Source: Onchocerca lupi
Lineage: Eukaryota; Nematoda; Chromadorea; Rhabditida; Onchocercidae
Reading direction: 5' to 3'
Assembly: GCA_028564675.1 (NCBI GenBank)
Contig: JAOVVO010000350.1
Coordinates: 17,981 to 81,980 of the forward strand
Length of the DNA stretch: 64,000 nucleotides
The translations under genes and the position numbers were made by a program. The notes under the pieces were generated by a model. It ran no database searches. It was not told the origin of the DNA and saw nothing but the letters and a program-made list of their open reading frames with translations. The stretch's first letter is position 1. The number at the start of each line of letters is the position of its first letter. Below are positions 34,084-47,200 of the stretch, in pieces.

Positions 34084-36779
34084 TAGATTCCACAACCAAT
34101 CTCTATTAATATTTTTTAACGAATTTTCGAATTAGAAATGCTTTGTATGAAACATTTTACTGCCTGATATGCAAGAAGATTAAAGTGATTGTTGACATCA
34201 ATTGAAGAATGATACGATGTCATGTGCTAAACCAATTTAAGAGCAGTATGGGCAAAGGTAGGCGAGGTGAGAAAAGGACATTGGAAATTGAGGTACCACA
34301 GGGAGGGACAAGGAGTGCATTTAGAAGCGAATCTAGAAATGGGATCCAAACAAACGAAATATTATTTTAAAGAATTCCTAAAGTTTTTTCAGCCAAATTA
34401 GGAGAAGGTAGAAAGAGAGCAGACAGAGAGTGGAAGTTAAGAAAGGGGAAAATGATAACATTCACTTACACAATCAGTCAGGAATTCAAACGTTTTTCTT
34501 GGGAAGAATTACCTTTTGCATTCTTTAGTCTTTGCTGAGGTTTTCTGAAGTCGTGCGAGCAGATGCAAACAGAGGAAGCGGCGATGTAGTAATGTACATT
34601 ATTACAATGTGCAAATTATTGCTCCGCATAAATAAATACGCGGCGGTGGTTGATTAGGCTTAGGCCTTCACATCCACACGCCTTTGTCTGAACAACTATG
34701 CTTCGTCAACTCCAACTTTTTCTCGCTTATATCAGTGTTCATTACACTATGTTCCCTTTACATTTCTCTCTTGTTCTTATCACCGAGCAATGAGGTTTAG
34801 GAGAAATAACCTAGTTTCAGATTTTTCTTTGCAATATCTTCCAGATCACAAGTTGAGCGAATTCATGATTTTAGTCAAAACTCTTCGAAAAACCTTCCAA
34901 TTCGAAGATTTTCTGTGGACTGTCACTAATCATTACCTTTATAATCCCATTATCAAATAGCTGCTTAAACTTGGCAAAAGAAGCATGGCTAAGATTACTG
35001 CTTGAATGCAAATAACTATATAACTATAGCTAACTTTTTTTTTGAAAACCAAGGAAACGCTAAGAGAAGTGATGGACGGAAATAATGAAATTACTGAAAA
35101 TCATTTTGAACTATCACTTTTTACATGTTTTGATTCATAAAACTTTGTTTTAAACAAGGCTACAAATTATGCCATTGATATGGTGATTAATTGTCATCGA
35201 AATAATAGGATACTATTGAACAATAAGGACATTACATCGTTAACCTTGTTAACCAACTTGAGCAAGATAACGACATTGTTATCAAAAGATTTAATTTATC
35301 TTCTCTTTTTTTCTTCTGTATTTCAACTATGAGAATGTGCAGAGATTGTTTCTTCTATCATTTGCCCACACTCTTTTCTTATTCTAACTTTAAAACAATC
35401 GAAAAAACTTACTGCGCAAGGCATATTCATCAGAAATGTTTTGTCCTCACTAAATGAATCTATCTCTCCCTCGCCTATTTTCAATTACCCTTTTAACCAT
35501 CTTCATCTCTTTCTGCTTTTGAAATATGGAAAATTAGATGATCTAGAGAGAAGTAATTTAAAACCACAGCAGATTTTTTTCTTTTCTGCAACGACAGTTT
35601 TTTTTTCAATCAAATTAAAACTTAATTTGCTTGTACTTTACATTAGATTTAACAATTTACTTTAATATGGCATAGACCTGGCAGCATTTGAGGAGCGCTG
35701 AAATACGGCATAGCATACATCTGAGAATGTCCAGCCAATAAAGAAAATATTGCTTATAGAAGCAGATTACCATATGGTCTACATTACGAGAAGTCTAATT
35801 AACATGTGTACTAATCTGAGTGATTAAACAGCTGACACCGGAATCCATCTTCTTTCGATAAGATAAACGATGTCCAGTGTGCAAACGCTATCTCCTGCAG
35901 ATACATTGCATTAAATGCAGTTTAGGCACTTCTGCGGGTCAGAGTGCTGGAACAACGCAATATGCTTTGGAAACTCAGTTTTTTCAGTTTTGGCTCGATG
36001 TTTGATAAATACATTATCGGAATTTGAGGAAATAAGAGATCTCTTTTTTTTAAACCAAAAAAATTTCTGTTTGTAATGCATATATATTCTGCTTGCTAAA
36101 ATTTATCTTGAAACAAGAGTTTTTTTTAAATTTCAAACGTTAAAGATCATAATATAAACTGAAAAATTTTTTCGTTATCATCTTCACTTTCGCCCTTCAT
36201 TCTGCCAATTTAATATTTTTGTTTAAAAAGACCATCTTTTATGCATGCTGTTTTCCAGATTTCATTAGTTACTTTTTTTTTTTTAAATGAAATATATAAA
36301 TTCTTACAATTTTCAGTTATTCCTTTACATATTATCAAATGATCGGTTTAACTAAAAACCGTCACTGAACCCTTGTAAATACATATTGCTACCTGGAGAA
36401 ATTCAAACGCTCAAATTTTTGAAAGTACAAAATCTCATTTTATCAAAATTGACAATCATCACTTCCATTGAAAAATTGCTCAAGAGCTATAATGAAGAAG
36501 AAATTGATATTGTTGGACTCACTTCATGTGCTTGAATATGCATTTTTTTTTCATTTTCTATGATTATTCCTAATCTAATAAATATTGACGATGATCAAGG
36601 AATAAATTTGGTGTATGTATCGAGTTCCTGATGACTGAAGCTAGACAATAGCATAATTTTTCGTATTCGTCCAATTTTTGCCTGCAATTCCATAAATTCG
36701 TCAAAAGTGAAAGATCAGAAATCAGTAGTTGACATTTAGATTTTGAAATATCGCTAATATTTTCACAGCAAACTTCTTC
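34084..36779. other. intergenic region upstream of sup-18
   Basis: A 2.7 kb AT-rich gap presumed to hold the sup-18 promoter. Open frames are short and without resemblance to known proteins. I see no RNA genes or clear repeats beyond T runs. Confidence 0.5.
36761..36768 (+). promoter_or_regulatory. candidate trans-splice acceptor of sup-18
   Basis: TTTCACAG ends 11 bases before the ATG at 36780. A second AG directly before the in-frame ATGATG at 36792 could give a start four codons later. Confidence 0.45.
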
Positions 36780-38317
36780 ATGACATTGCAGATGATGACG
36801 GAAGGAAACTGGAGATGGGATATTGTATATGCATGCATCAATATACTTTGTTTAACATTTGTGATTGCATTTGTCGTCGTTCAACTTGCATCATTGCTTC
36901 GAAAAGATGATATCAAGAAGCGAAGTATGGCCATAATGCAACCAGAGCGAAAATTCATTCCACAAGCACGAATGACTGATAAACAGGTGTCAGCTTTTAA
37001 TATATACTGACATCAACATGGATACATGGATGGAAAATTTCTAAAACCGTAATTTTATTCTCACATTCATCAATAATTTAGGCACAGAAATTATTTACTA
37101 TCTCCTGTCCCGACTAATCTTCAGACTTAAAATTTAATTTTAACAGATAGGCGATGTTATCGAAAGTGTCGTGAACTATCGGAAGGTCTTCGGTATCAAG
37201 AAGGTGCCATACCATCGCTTGCGTCTGCATGACGATGAAGCATTGCTGAGGTAGTTTAATTGCGTTTTGAAATGTTTTTAAATCTTACACTAAACAACTG
37301 TAGTTATAGTGTTGCTTGGACTTCATGAATAAGATGCATATGTCAGTCATTAAAGTATTCCGTATGATTCGTCCTCTAATTAAATTAGTCTCTTCGCAGT
37401 TTGATCATTTTAGACAATGTGTCCTCCTTTTCTTTGAAGTCAAAAAATTGTTATTTTATAATTACACTATCCAGCTATAACTACGATGAATATTATCCAG
37501 ATCGGATTTCATGAGAGCGTTTCAAATTAATTTTCGACATTTTAGAACCAGTTATACATGTTTCTAATTCTGTGTCTTTTTGCTTCACTACTGCTACAGT
37601 TTTTTTACAATAATATATCAGTTTCAATTCTTTACGTTCAATCTGAGAATATTCAATTGAAACTTTGAAACTCCAATTTAAAAATGAATCCAAGGTCTCA
37701 GCTGTTCTACGAGAATATGAAGATGCGACGATGTGTTCAGGAATTTAGTCCTCGTCCAGTACCTTCGAAACTGATCCAAAATATTATCAAATCAGCAGGT
37801 ACTGCAAATATCAAAGTTGAAATTAATCACTTTCAAAATGACACAAAGGCAACTGATACGTAAAAAAGAATGTCAAAAAGCAATCGATCTGTGTAAATTT
37901 AAATCGGTTAATTGAAATTCAAAAAACTGAAAATTCAAGGAATTCGGCAATATTCGGTTGGATTCCTTAATATATTTGCGAGAATTTTTCAGGTACAGCA
38001 CCGAGCGCAGGCAATTTGCAACCATGGATGTTTTGTGTAGTCAGCAGCTATGAGCTGAAAGCTGAGATAAGAAAAATTGTTGAGGATGAAGAACGAAATA
38101 CTTATAGCAAAAAGTTTCTGAGAACTTATGAATTTGTTTAACTTTTAAGATTCCATAAAGTGAATCCATGAATCGACGATAAAGATTCACAAATAATCTG
38201 ATGGATTTCGCATGTTTTAAATAATCGGAAAACAAAATTTTCTTTCTGTACGGATCGATATGTATTTGGACAACGTAAAATCATTCTAATAAAAGCACCT
38301 GAATCTATGTTTGATAA

Positions 38318-38349
<32 letters not shown>

Positions 38350-39371
38350 ACGTCGGATATTTACTTTGAATTGTTAATCACTGACTTATATTCATTATAC
38401 CATTCAGACATTGATGATATCCCTTACTGATGCGAATCATTTTGTTCAGGATGGGAGCTGATTGGGTGCTGGATATAGCAGAACTGAAATTTATATGGTC
38501 CAAACCATATCTTACTGATGCTCCTCATCTCATTGTGGTCATGAAACAAGTAGAATTTGCGGTTAATTTGTTTCGCTTTATTTCAAAGCATAATGTTAAT
38601 GCAACTTGATATCAGTTCTCATGTCAAGAAGTATTGGTAAAGCTAATGCGATCTCCGACTAAGATCACATGGTAAAAGTGCCTTGGAAATAGAGTAGAAA
38701 GAAAATTTGAGTCTTAATTTTTTTGATATCAAATTCAAGTGAGGGAATTCAACTGTATTCAAATTTTCTGTCATTTATTGTTAGTGAGAATTTCTTTCCC
38801 ACTTACTTTTTTAGTTATGTCAATTGTCGAACAACTATATTTGATTGATTTTTGTAATATTATATGGTATTTTAATCACCTACCTAAATCTCTTCAAATT
38901 TCAGATTCATTTGATCAATGATTCAAATGAGTTAACTTCAACTTATTACAATCAAATAAGTATTGGTATAGCGGTTGGCATTTTAATCGCAGCACTCCAG
39001 GTCATAATCTTTATAAAAAGAAATTTGCTTCAGTCTAATCCATCGTGTCTATTTAATATATTTTTTAACTGTCAATCACCTTTTGAAGGCTGGTGCTAAA
39101 TTGCTGAACATTTGCCAGGCAATTCGTTCAATTTGCTGCTAAATATGATTTCAGTTTTTGTTAGGAAAACTAAGAATATTTCCAGGATGCAGGGCTAGCT
39201 ACTTCAATCACATATCCACTATACGGAGGTGAAAAAATTCGAAAATATCTGAAAAGGCCGCTACATGAGGAGGTTTTTCTTCTTTTACCGGTTGGATTTC
39301 CAGCGAAAAACGCTACCGTGCCTGATCTCAAACGTAAATCCGCTGAAGAAATAGTTCGATGTTATTCATAA
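36780..39371 (+). CDS. sup-18: iodotyrosine deiodinase family flavoprotein (SUP-18 type)
   Basis: FMN-dependent nitroreductase-fold enzyme; the vertebrate member removes iodide from iodotyrosines, and C. elegans SUP-18 modulates the SUP-9/UNC-93 muscle potassium channel. Seven exons (36780-36986, 37147-37250, 37695-37798, 37993-38113, 38450-38549, 38905-39000, 39186-39371) give 305 residues. An N-terminal membrane segment (about residues 16-40, ACINILCLTFVIAFVVVQLASLL) precedes the catalytic domain. Motifs: RSQLFYENMKMRRCVQEFSPRPV (flavin phosphate binding), GTAPSAGNLQPW, and ALQDAGLATSITYPL, ending LLLPVGFPAKNATVPDLKRK, almost the human C-terminus. The active-site lid triad of the family is kept: Glu, Tyr four residues later (EERNTY) and Lys 21 residues further (WSKPYL). 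The exon 4 donor AA|GTTTCT is weak but is the only one that keeps the frame and the family sequence. Confidence 0.95.
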
Positions 39372-39439
39372 TGGTTTTTTTTTCTGTAATTACCTGATCT
39401 TTTTTAACAGTCAAAATTTTCATATTTTCTGGATATAAT

Positions 39440-39445
39440 AATAAA
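39440..39445 (+). terminator. polyadenylation signal after sup-18
   Basis: AATAAA 69 bases after the stop codon, with a second copy at 39470-39475. Confidence 0.5.
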
Positions 39446-40890
39446 AGCATGTGGTAAAAATGATAAGGTAATAAAAACAAAGTTGTTTCGATGATCCGAC
39501 TGTTTTACATCAGAATTAATAATAATCAAAAGAAAAGCAACTGATTTTGCATAGTGAAGTTTGAAGTTATTTGCTGTACATATGAGCTAAATCCATTCCA
39601 CCTGCAAATTACCGATAAGTAGATTAAAACAAATTAAACAAATGTCAGCCTCCTTTTTACATGTTTTTGTACATCTGAACCTCAGAAGAGACATATGCTG
39701 TTGCGAATGTTCACGCAGTTCTGTAGTTCGAAGATGATGATTTACAAAATCGTGGGTGAATCTTATACTCAGTCTCTTCTAAAATAATTCAAAGATTAAT
39801 GCAATAATTATTAATGCAAAAATAGTGGACCGCAAAGTTATTGTTTGGATTTCAACGCCTGAAACTTTTCGACTTTGAGAATCCCAATTACTAAATTAAC
39901 TACGATTAACTGATTCATAACTGTTTATATTAATGATCTTTTTTATTGAGTGACACAAAATATGTAAACTGACAGATAAAATCATTCAACCTATTTCAAG
40001 GAGCCTTTTTCAAGATTGATTAATGTATCTAGTTGATGGTTAAAATGCTCACAACATACGTCTCGGAACAATTTTCAAGAGTACAATTGCCGGTAAGCTA
40101 TTGAGCAGTTGACGAAAGTTGTTCAATGCAACGATTACTCACCCATTTGTTTCCCACCATGCTATTTTCTGTGTATTTATTCAGTTTTAAAATCTAAGAT
40201 TTCCATTTCCGACTTAATTCATACAAGTTTCTATGTCTCAAGTCAGTTAACGACTTCATATGGAAATTACTGTAACCTTGAACAAATTATTCCAATTATT
40301 TCTATTCAAATACATAAATGGCATCTATGTTATAATCAAGGAAATTAAACGATGCTTTAGCATTTGTTGGGAAAATTCCTAAAATCACTGTAGTATCATA
40401 TGAGTTCTAATTATCTATTGAGAAAATTGTCATCAATGTCTTATTGAGCTGTTATTTAAGTTCATATTTACTTATGTTGTTGGTAAAAAGTCATTTCTTG
40501 TATTAGGTTGCTCTTACAGAAAACCAGCATCAGTTCTAGCTCAAAAACATAAAGATTGAAATTAGTAACTGCAACGAAAGCTAGTTGAAAGGATGACAGA
40601 AGAAATAGCTTCATCTGTGATTCTCTTTATGACTTTTACCAGCTTTCTGTATAGGTAATCGCCACACTTCCGCAGCAATGAAAATGTTCGTATACTAATG
40701 AGCATCAAATCATTCAATGGACAATTTTTCGGGGAAATTTTTTATTCTGTGACAGAGAAGAATCTCGGTGAGAAAAATTTTATCGTTGAAGGAGGACTGA
40801 TTCTTCGTCTACGTTATAAGATAGAATAAAGTAAGATTATATCACGATTGCAGTTGATTGCATAGTTGTAGTAGAGATGGAATGAATATA

Positions 40891-40958
40891 GGTGAGTTGG
40901 ATTGAATTCGAGGGTATTGATTGTCGAGTGAGTTGAGTGATTGTTGAGTTGATTGACT
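40891..40958 (+). repeat. degenerate GAGTTGGATTG / GTTGAGTTGATTG repeat
   Basis: Irregular repeats of GAGTTG and GATTG words, similar in type to the tract in the solo LTR at 32096-32160. No SL1 sequence lies near it. Confidence 0.65.
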
Positions 40959-43900
40959 GCATGATCACTGAGTAACTGCTGAGAATTATTTGACTACCGT
41001 GTCATACTGATCGGTGATCACTAAGCTCCTTTTTATTTCGATAATCCTCGGTCTTGTAGTAGGCGCTGACTTACAATATGTTATAGAAAGAGTTTGCTTA
41101 TTAGGATAGAGGAATAGAGATAGAAAATGCTCACAATTTTAAACAGAGCACACAAGCTTTAGTCCTTACAACATCCTAGACAATTAATATGATTTACAAA
41201 AAGATTTTTTTTTAAATTTTCTTTTTTCTTATATCTTTTTATCTTCTTTTTCATTTATTTTATTTTAGACAGTGCGCACAAGCTTTAACAGATTGAAAGA
41301 TGAGGGAACAAAGGATTTTGTATCAGACTAGAAGATGGATGAATGAGTCATTTAACCGAAAAATACTGGAAATTTCTGTTATACATTGATTATCCTATCG
41401 TATTTTTATTATAAAATGTTTGGATTTTACTGATACATGTATCGCTAAATATTACCCGATATATCGCTCTGTTATCTTCACATTCAAGCTATGATTTGTA
41501 ACATATTACCATTTCTCCTTTTTCTCTTAGTGATATCATTGAAATCATTCTGTACTGAGGGAGTTGTCATCCTCCCATTTAGCTGGTACCACATTCCTTT
41601 CAGACTGAATTGGAGAATTTCTATTTAACAAAAAATGGTATAAATATCACGGATTCATCGTGCATTGTATTATTGCAATAAGCCCTATGTTAGGAAATAT
41701 CCATTCCATCCTGTTTGTTCAACAGTTTGATAGCGTTGAATTCACAGTACTTTTTCTTCAGCCGCTTAAGACCTCTCTGTTTGCTAGAATTTTCTTATGA
41801 GTGTCATTGAATATATGGGGAGCTGTCGATAAGACCATTCCCGATTTATGATCTCAAGGAATTACGTATTCCTTTTTTCTTTTTTCCCTTTATCTTTCTC
41901 ATTGTTCATAAAATTTTCGGAGAAATGGATAGATTTTATTTCCTTTGCTTGTTTATTGCAACTGCACGACATAGCCATTTTCACATTCTTAACATATCAA
42001 GTACGCCGAGAAGTATGACGTTCTACATCCAGAAAGCGTTGTTGTTGAATATCCAGAAAACGACGAAAGAAAACGAAACTTACTTCTTCCTTCCATTGTG
42101 AGAGACAGTACAAAACGGATTGGTTAAAATGAAAGAGTTGCGAGAAAGTGATTTGTCCATAACTGGTTTTTTTTTTTTTTTTTTTGGTTGCAAGTATAAA
42201 ATTAGAAAAAGCGTTTCGAAATATTTGAGATCCGAAAATATCTTGCAGTCAAACTGGAATTAAAATGCAAATTCTATTCGTACCACGAAGCATAATGATT
42301 ACCAAGCTGGTAGCCAAGTTCAGATAAGGAAGTGGTGCAAAGAAAGTTGGCTTGTACTGAATTGCTCACTAGGGAAGTTGTTCATTTTTTCACCTTTGTT
42401 TTGTCCCCTAAAGTATTCCCGCATTAGGTCTTCTTTATTCTTGGTATGTTTTCTATATTATTTCTCGTCTAACTAAGATCAAGGAAAATAAGGTACCAAT
42501 AAAAGGATGCTTGAGCCAATAAGAGTAGCAGTGAGCGCTGCTGAACGGCAAATCATGCATATTAATGCGATGGAAAAAAGATGCGACAGGAATGATCGGT
42601 TTTTTCAAAACATTACAATAGGTGGGATCTGTGAATGAATCGTCTGTTTTTTACCTTGCTTTTTCCATCAATTTATTGTCACTGTAACGTCACTACCATT
42701 TCTACAACTAGTATTCCAGATTCATCGTTTTCTACGTAGCTGTTCATTATTAAATTATTAGTGATCTAAATGGAATGATTGGTTCGACCTTTGGTGTTGT
42801 TTTGGCACTTAAAGTGTCAATTGAAAAGATAGCTTTATTGGCCTTCAATATTTAGCAGTCCATTTCGTCATGTTGTCATTCCTCATAATTTCGTTACGGT
42901 GAGAAGTTACGTTAATAGCTCGTTCAATGTGTGCGACTTAGTATCGGAAATGAGCTTCACCGAACATTTCTTAAGCTGACGAAAGGAGAACGAAATTGTT
43001 TTATTGAACAATTAGGACGCGAGTCATAATGGGAAACAGAGAATCAGTAGGCGTAAATCAATTTAGAATGTCATCCCTGCTGAGCAGGAAAACGAACCGG
43101 AAGAAAGGATAGGGTACCTGTTCTCACAATTTTCATTATTAAATGATCTGTATGGAGAAAGCGCATTTCGGTGAGAAGTGGTGAGGCAAAAAATAGAGTG
43201 AAGGTTGGAGAGAAGCAGGAAAAGTTATTGTTTGCGAAATATGATGCCATCAAAAGTTAGAAAAATTTATGGGGAGCAACGACAATTTGTGTTGGGAAGA
43301 GTGACAGGAAAGAGTTATAACAGGAGAGACGAAACTGGAGCGAAGTGATGCAATTAGAGATTGTTAGATAGAGAGAGAAAGAGAGGATACGAATGAGAAC
43401 GATTAGGATTGGAACAAAAATCGGTGTAGTAAGCAGAGCATTATTGTAGTAGTATAACTAAAATTGATAGGTCTGGGAGTGCACTTGATAAGGTCAACGT
43501 TTGATGGCAGGCAGCTTTCTGAAGTTGGAAGAAGTGAATCTGCGAAGCGCAGAATCGCTGAGTGGCCTTTTTTCTTTCAATGTTACCACCCGTGCTTTAT
43601 TTGCAATCCAATTTTCCATGACTGAGTAAAGACCGGAATAAAAAATGAAAAAGGTAGTCATAGTGAGGGAGAAGTATGTTGTACTTCTCAACGCATTGCT
43701 GGCCTTTGCACGGAAGCACTAATCAGTCGTAGTTGTTCCTCCATATTTGCATGTTCTTGCAGTGCTCTAGAATCAGTGCAGTTTACGTGTTAATGTCGGT
43801 GTGAATTGTTATGAAATAACTGGAGGTACGAACTCTCGAACTGCTCCACTCATTTCTCTCGTAGATTTAATTATAGATGTGCTTCGTGCAGCATGCATAT

Positions 43901-44180
43901 CCAGCTGTCCCATTGTTACACTGTTTTAGACGGTTATTTCTCATATCCTTCGTTGCTGACATTTCTTTCGTGATATTGTAAATAACTATTTAGTGAAGAC
44001 TTTAAGACTTTTCATTCCCATTTGTTTCATGTTTCTGGTCTGGAAAATTATCCACTTCTATTTTAAAAAATTTAGATATTAAATATCCATTTGTTGAACC
44101 GTAAAACGAATAAATTGGCGGGTTTTGCAATTTGCTAGAGCAATTTTAAAAAACAGTGAAAATCTTTACCGTTACAAGCG

Positions 44181-44188
44181 TTTTTCAG
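44181..44188 (+). promoter_or_regulatory. candidate trans-splice acceptor of klp-12
   Basis: TTTTTCAG ends 28 bases before the ATG at 44217, a plausible spliced-leader site that fits the chosen start. Confidence 0.5.
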
Positions 44189-44216
44189 CACTAATCAAAA
44201 GCGGATTGCGCAGTAA

Positions 44217-47200
44217 ATGGGCGATCCAAATTGCGTACGCGTTGCAGTGAGGTATTTTCTAATGTTTTACCGATGCTTTCTGCCATCAATACTATTATTT
44301 AAGGCTGAAATGTCCATAAATTTCAACACTTTGCTAAAATAACTCACGAGAAGTTTTCGATTAATTTGCTATATTTTTATTTGTACCTACAATACCAGAA
44401 GTAGGGCACCTAGCAACGATACTCCTTATAAAAAGGTAAAATGTACAAATAATTGTAACTTATTTGTCTCATTTGCACTTTTCGGCACCTTTCTAACTTG
44501 TTTGCAGGGTGAGGCCGCAATCTGATCGAGAAAAAGTTGAAAATAGCCATATTTGCACAAACGTTTTACAGAAAGAAGCACAGGTATTTGATTGTGCAAA
44601 TTTGCGTAAAGTAATGCATAATTTCATTATATATATGAAATACACCAGCTTATTTGTTAAAATTCATTTGCATAAAAGTAAATCGCTGTCTTGTTTATAG
44701 GTAACAATTGGTGGTGAAAGAAGCTTTACATTTGATTATGCCTTTGATATTGGAACTCATCAACAAAAAGTTTATGATGACTGTGTTAAAAATTTAATCG
44801 AAGGAACTTTTGAAGGTTTCAACGCAACTGTTCTAGCTTATGGTCAGGTGTGTTTCTCGTTTTATATAGGTGTCCAAATACATATAATTCATGGAATTGA
44901 AATTATGTTGCTATGTAGACTCATTTTCGTCCTGCTTTATTTTAGTTTCGTTAATTGCGGTGTTTTCTGGCACTTACCTGTTACTTAAATTTATCAGTTT
45001 ATTTTCTATAGATCGTCATGATTATTTGCTAGTCGACATGAGAGTTCATAAATTTCCAAAGAATCCAACACAGTATGTTACAGACTGGCAGCGGTAAAAC
45101 TTATACGATGGGTACAGCATTTGATCTGATGGATGTAATGAACGAAATCGATGTGGGTATTGTACCGCGCGCTATTAGACATCTTTTTTCTGGAATGGAC
45201 TTCCGCAAGCAACAAGCTTTAGAGCAAGGTTTCGTAGAACCTTGTTTTGATATTGTTGCGCAGTTCGTTGAGGTACTTTCAGCAGAATTGCTTATTAGTG
45301 AAGTGCAACCCAAATTAGTTTTTTCAACTTTTGCAGTTTCTGCTTTCTTAGCTGTTTCATTCCATATTTCGAAGAATCGAGTTTTTTGGATAAATACCAA
45401 TTTCTTTTTAGTTGTACAACGAAGATATAATCGATTTACTAAGCCATGAACGATCACCTGCAGGTCTTCGTATTCATGAAGACGCTAAGGGAGAAATCTT
45501 CTTAAATGGTGTGACGCGAGTTACAGTAACAAGTCCCTCACAGGTTTAATAACATTTGAACTATGTTGTAGCTTAATGAAGTCAATATTTAAAGCTGCTA
45601 TCGAAACTTTTCTACAGGTCTTTTTTTATTATTAATTACTTTAGTACATTGACATTATAAAAATATTTTTTACGACAGATATTTCATATTTTCTTCAATT
45701 TTAGACGCTAGAAGTCTTGAAAAATGGTGCACTGAATCGCAAAACTGCTTCAACCAATATGAACGAACAATCATCGCGTTCACATGCCATTTTTACAATG
45801 ATAATTAAACAGCAACGAACAGTTATTGTTAAAGTACTCATTTAGCGTAATAGTAGAATTTTTAACTGTACGATTTATTCTATCGTCGGATTATCATGTC
45901 TGTTCTTATAAAGTTTTTAATTTTAGCCTCGTTTCAATCCGCAAGTTGCTGCTGAACAAAGCGACGAAGCTTCTGCATCGGAAGGGTCTCCTGCTGCTGA
46001 ACTGGAACTTTTAAGTGCCAAATTCCATTTCGTTGATTTAGCTGGCTCGGAGCGTCTAAAACGCACTGGTGCTACTGGTGATCGGATAAAAGAAGGCATT
46101 AATATCAATTTTGGATTGGTATTAACTCATCCTTTATTTTTTTATTTACAAAGTAATATGTAAAATTTAAAAAACGGTTAGTTTTCTATATTTAATAAGG
46201 AGTGTATCACAAAAAGAATATTTTGCCAAGTATTACAATTTTCTTGATTTCAGTTAGCATTGGGTAATGTTATATGTGCATTAACTACACCTACAACATC
46301 AGACAAAGTGGTACATATACCATATCGAGATTCAAAGTTAACTCGTCTACTCCAAGATTCACTTGGTGGAAACAGGTTATGCATGATCGTATTATTCAGA
46401 AATCGCATGAATTGTTTTTGATGAGATGAGAAGAAGCGATTTATAAAATCAGCATTGTAATATGATATATATGATATGATTTTAGTCGAACTTTAATGAT
46501 TGCCTGTATCAGTCCATCGGATTGCGATTATGTAGAAACACTGAACACCTTGAAATACGCTAATCGAGCGAAAGATATCAAAAATAAGGTATTTTACTCC
46601 TTTGATTTAATAGAATTTAGCATATCTATTTATGAATTTAGGATATGATTAGTCGCTGCAGTTGACTTTTTAGATTGTAGCTAATCAGGATAAATCAAGC
46701 AAATTAATTGGTCGTTTACGTTCACGCATAGCCGAATTAGAGGCTGAATTATTGGACTTCAAACAGGTTATTATTTTACTATGTTGGCTTTGTATTTCAA
46801 TTTCATATATAATTTGTGGGCATTATACTACCATAGTTTTTTTTACTGGAAATTAGGAAAAACATTCTACTTTAGATTTATAAATATTTCTAGAAGTTTA
46901 GTAGATCAAATATTTTACAGGGACGAATAACAGTTCTAGATGGTATCGAGTCCTTCAACGACCAGTACAGAGAAAATGTATTGTTACAGGTCTGACCATG
47001 AATAATTAACAAATTGAAGATCTAAACTAAATAAAGTTATTCGTTTGTGTGATTCCAAATTAGCAGCAGGGGTCTTATTCAAACCGTATAAGCTGGATCT
47101 AATTCGTTCATAGAAATAAGTTTAAGAGAAGAGATAAATTTTATTGGTTGTTAAAAATGGTTCTCATTTTCACAACTTCTTGTTCTTATTCTTTTATCTT

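Larger units (their letters stand above)
39372..44216. other. intergenic region, sup-18 to klp-12
   Basis: A 4.8 kb gap with the sup-18 3' end on the left and presumably the klp-12 promoter on the right. It holds a GTTGA-type degenerate repeat (40891-40958) and a purine-rich stretch at about 43080-43420 with GAGAGAGAAAGAGAG. Frames such as 40109-40348, 43071-43253 and 43494-43691 lack family resemblance. I see no RNA gene. Confidence 0.5.

Noticed and set aside
42781..42790. GGTTCGACCT, resembling a tRNA B box
   Set aside because: No acceptor stem or A box can be paired at the right distance; no other tRNA-like structure was found in the window.
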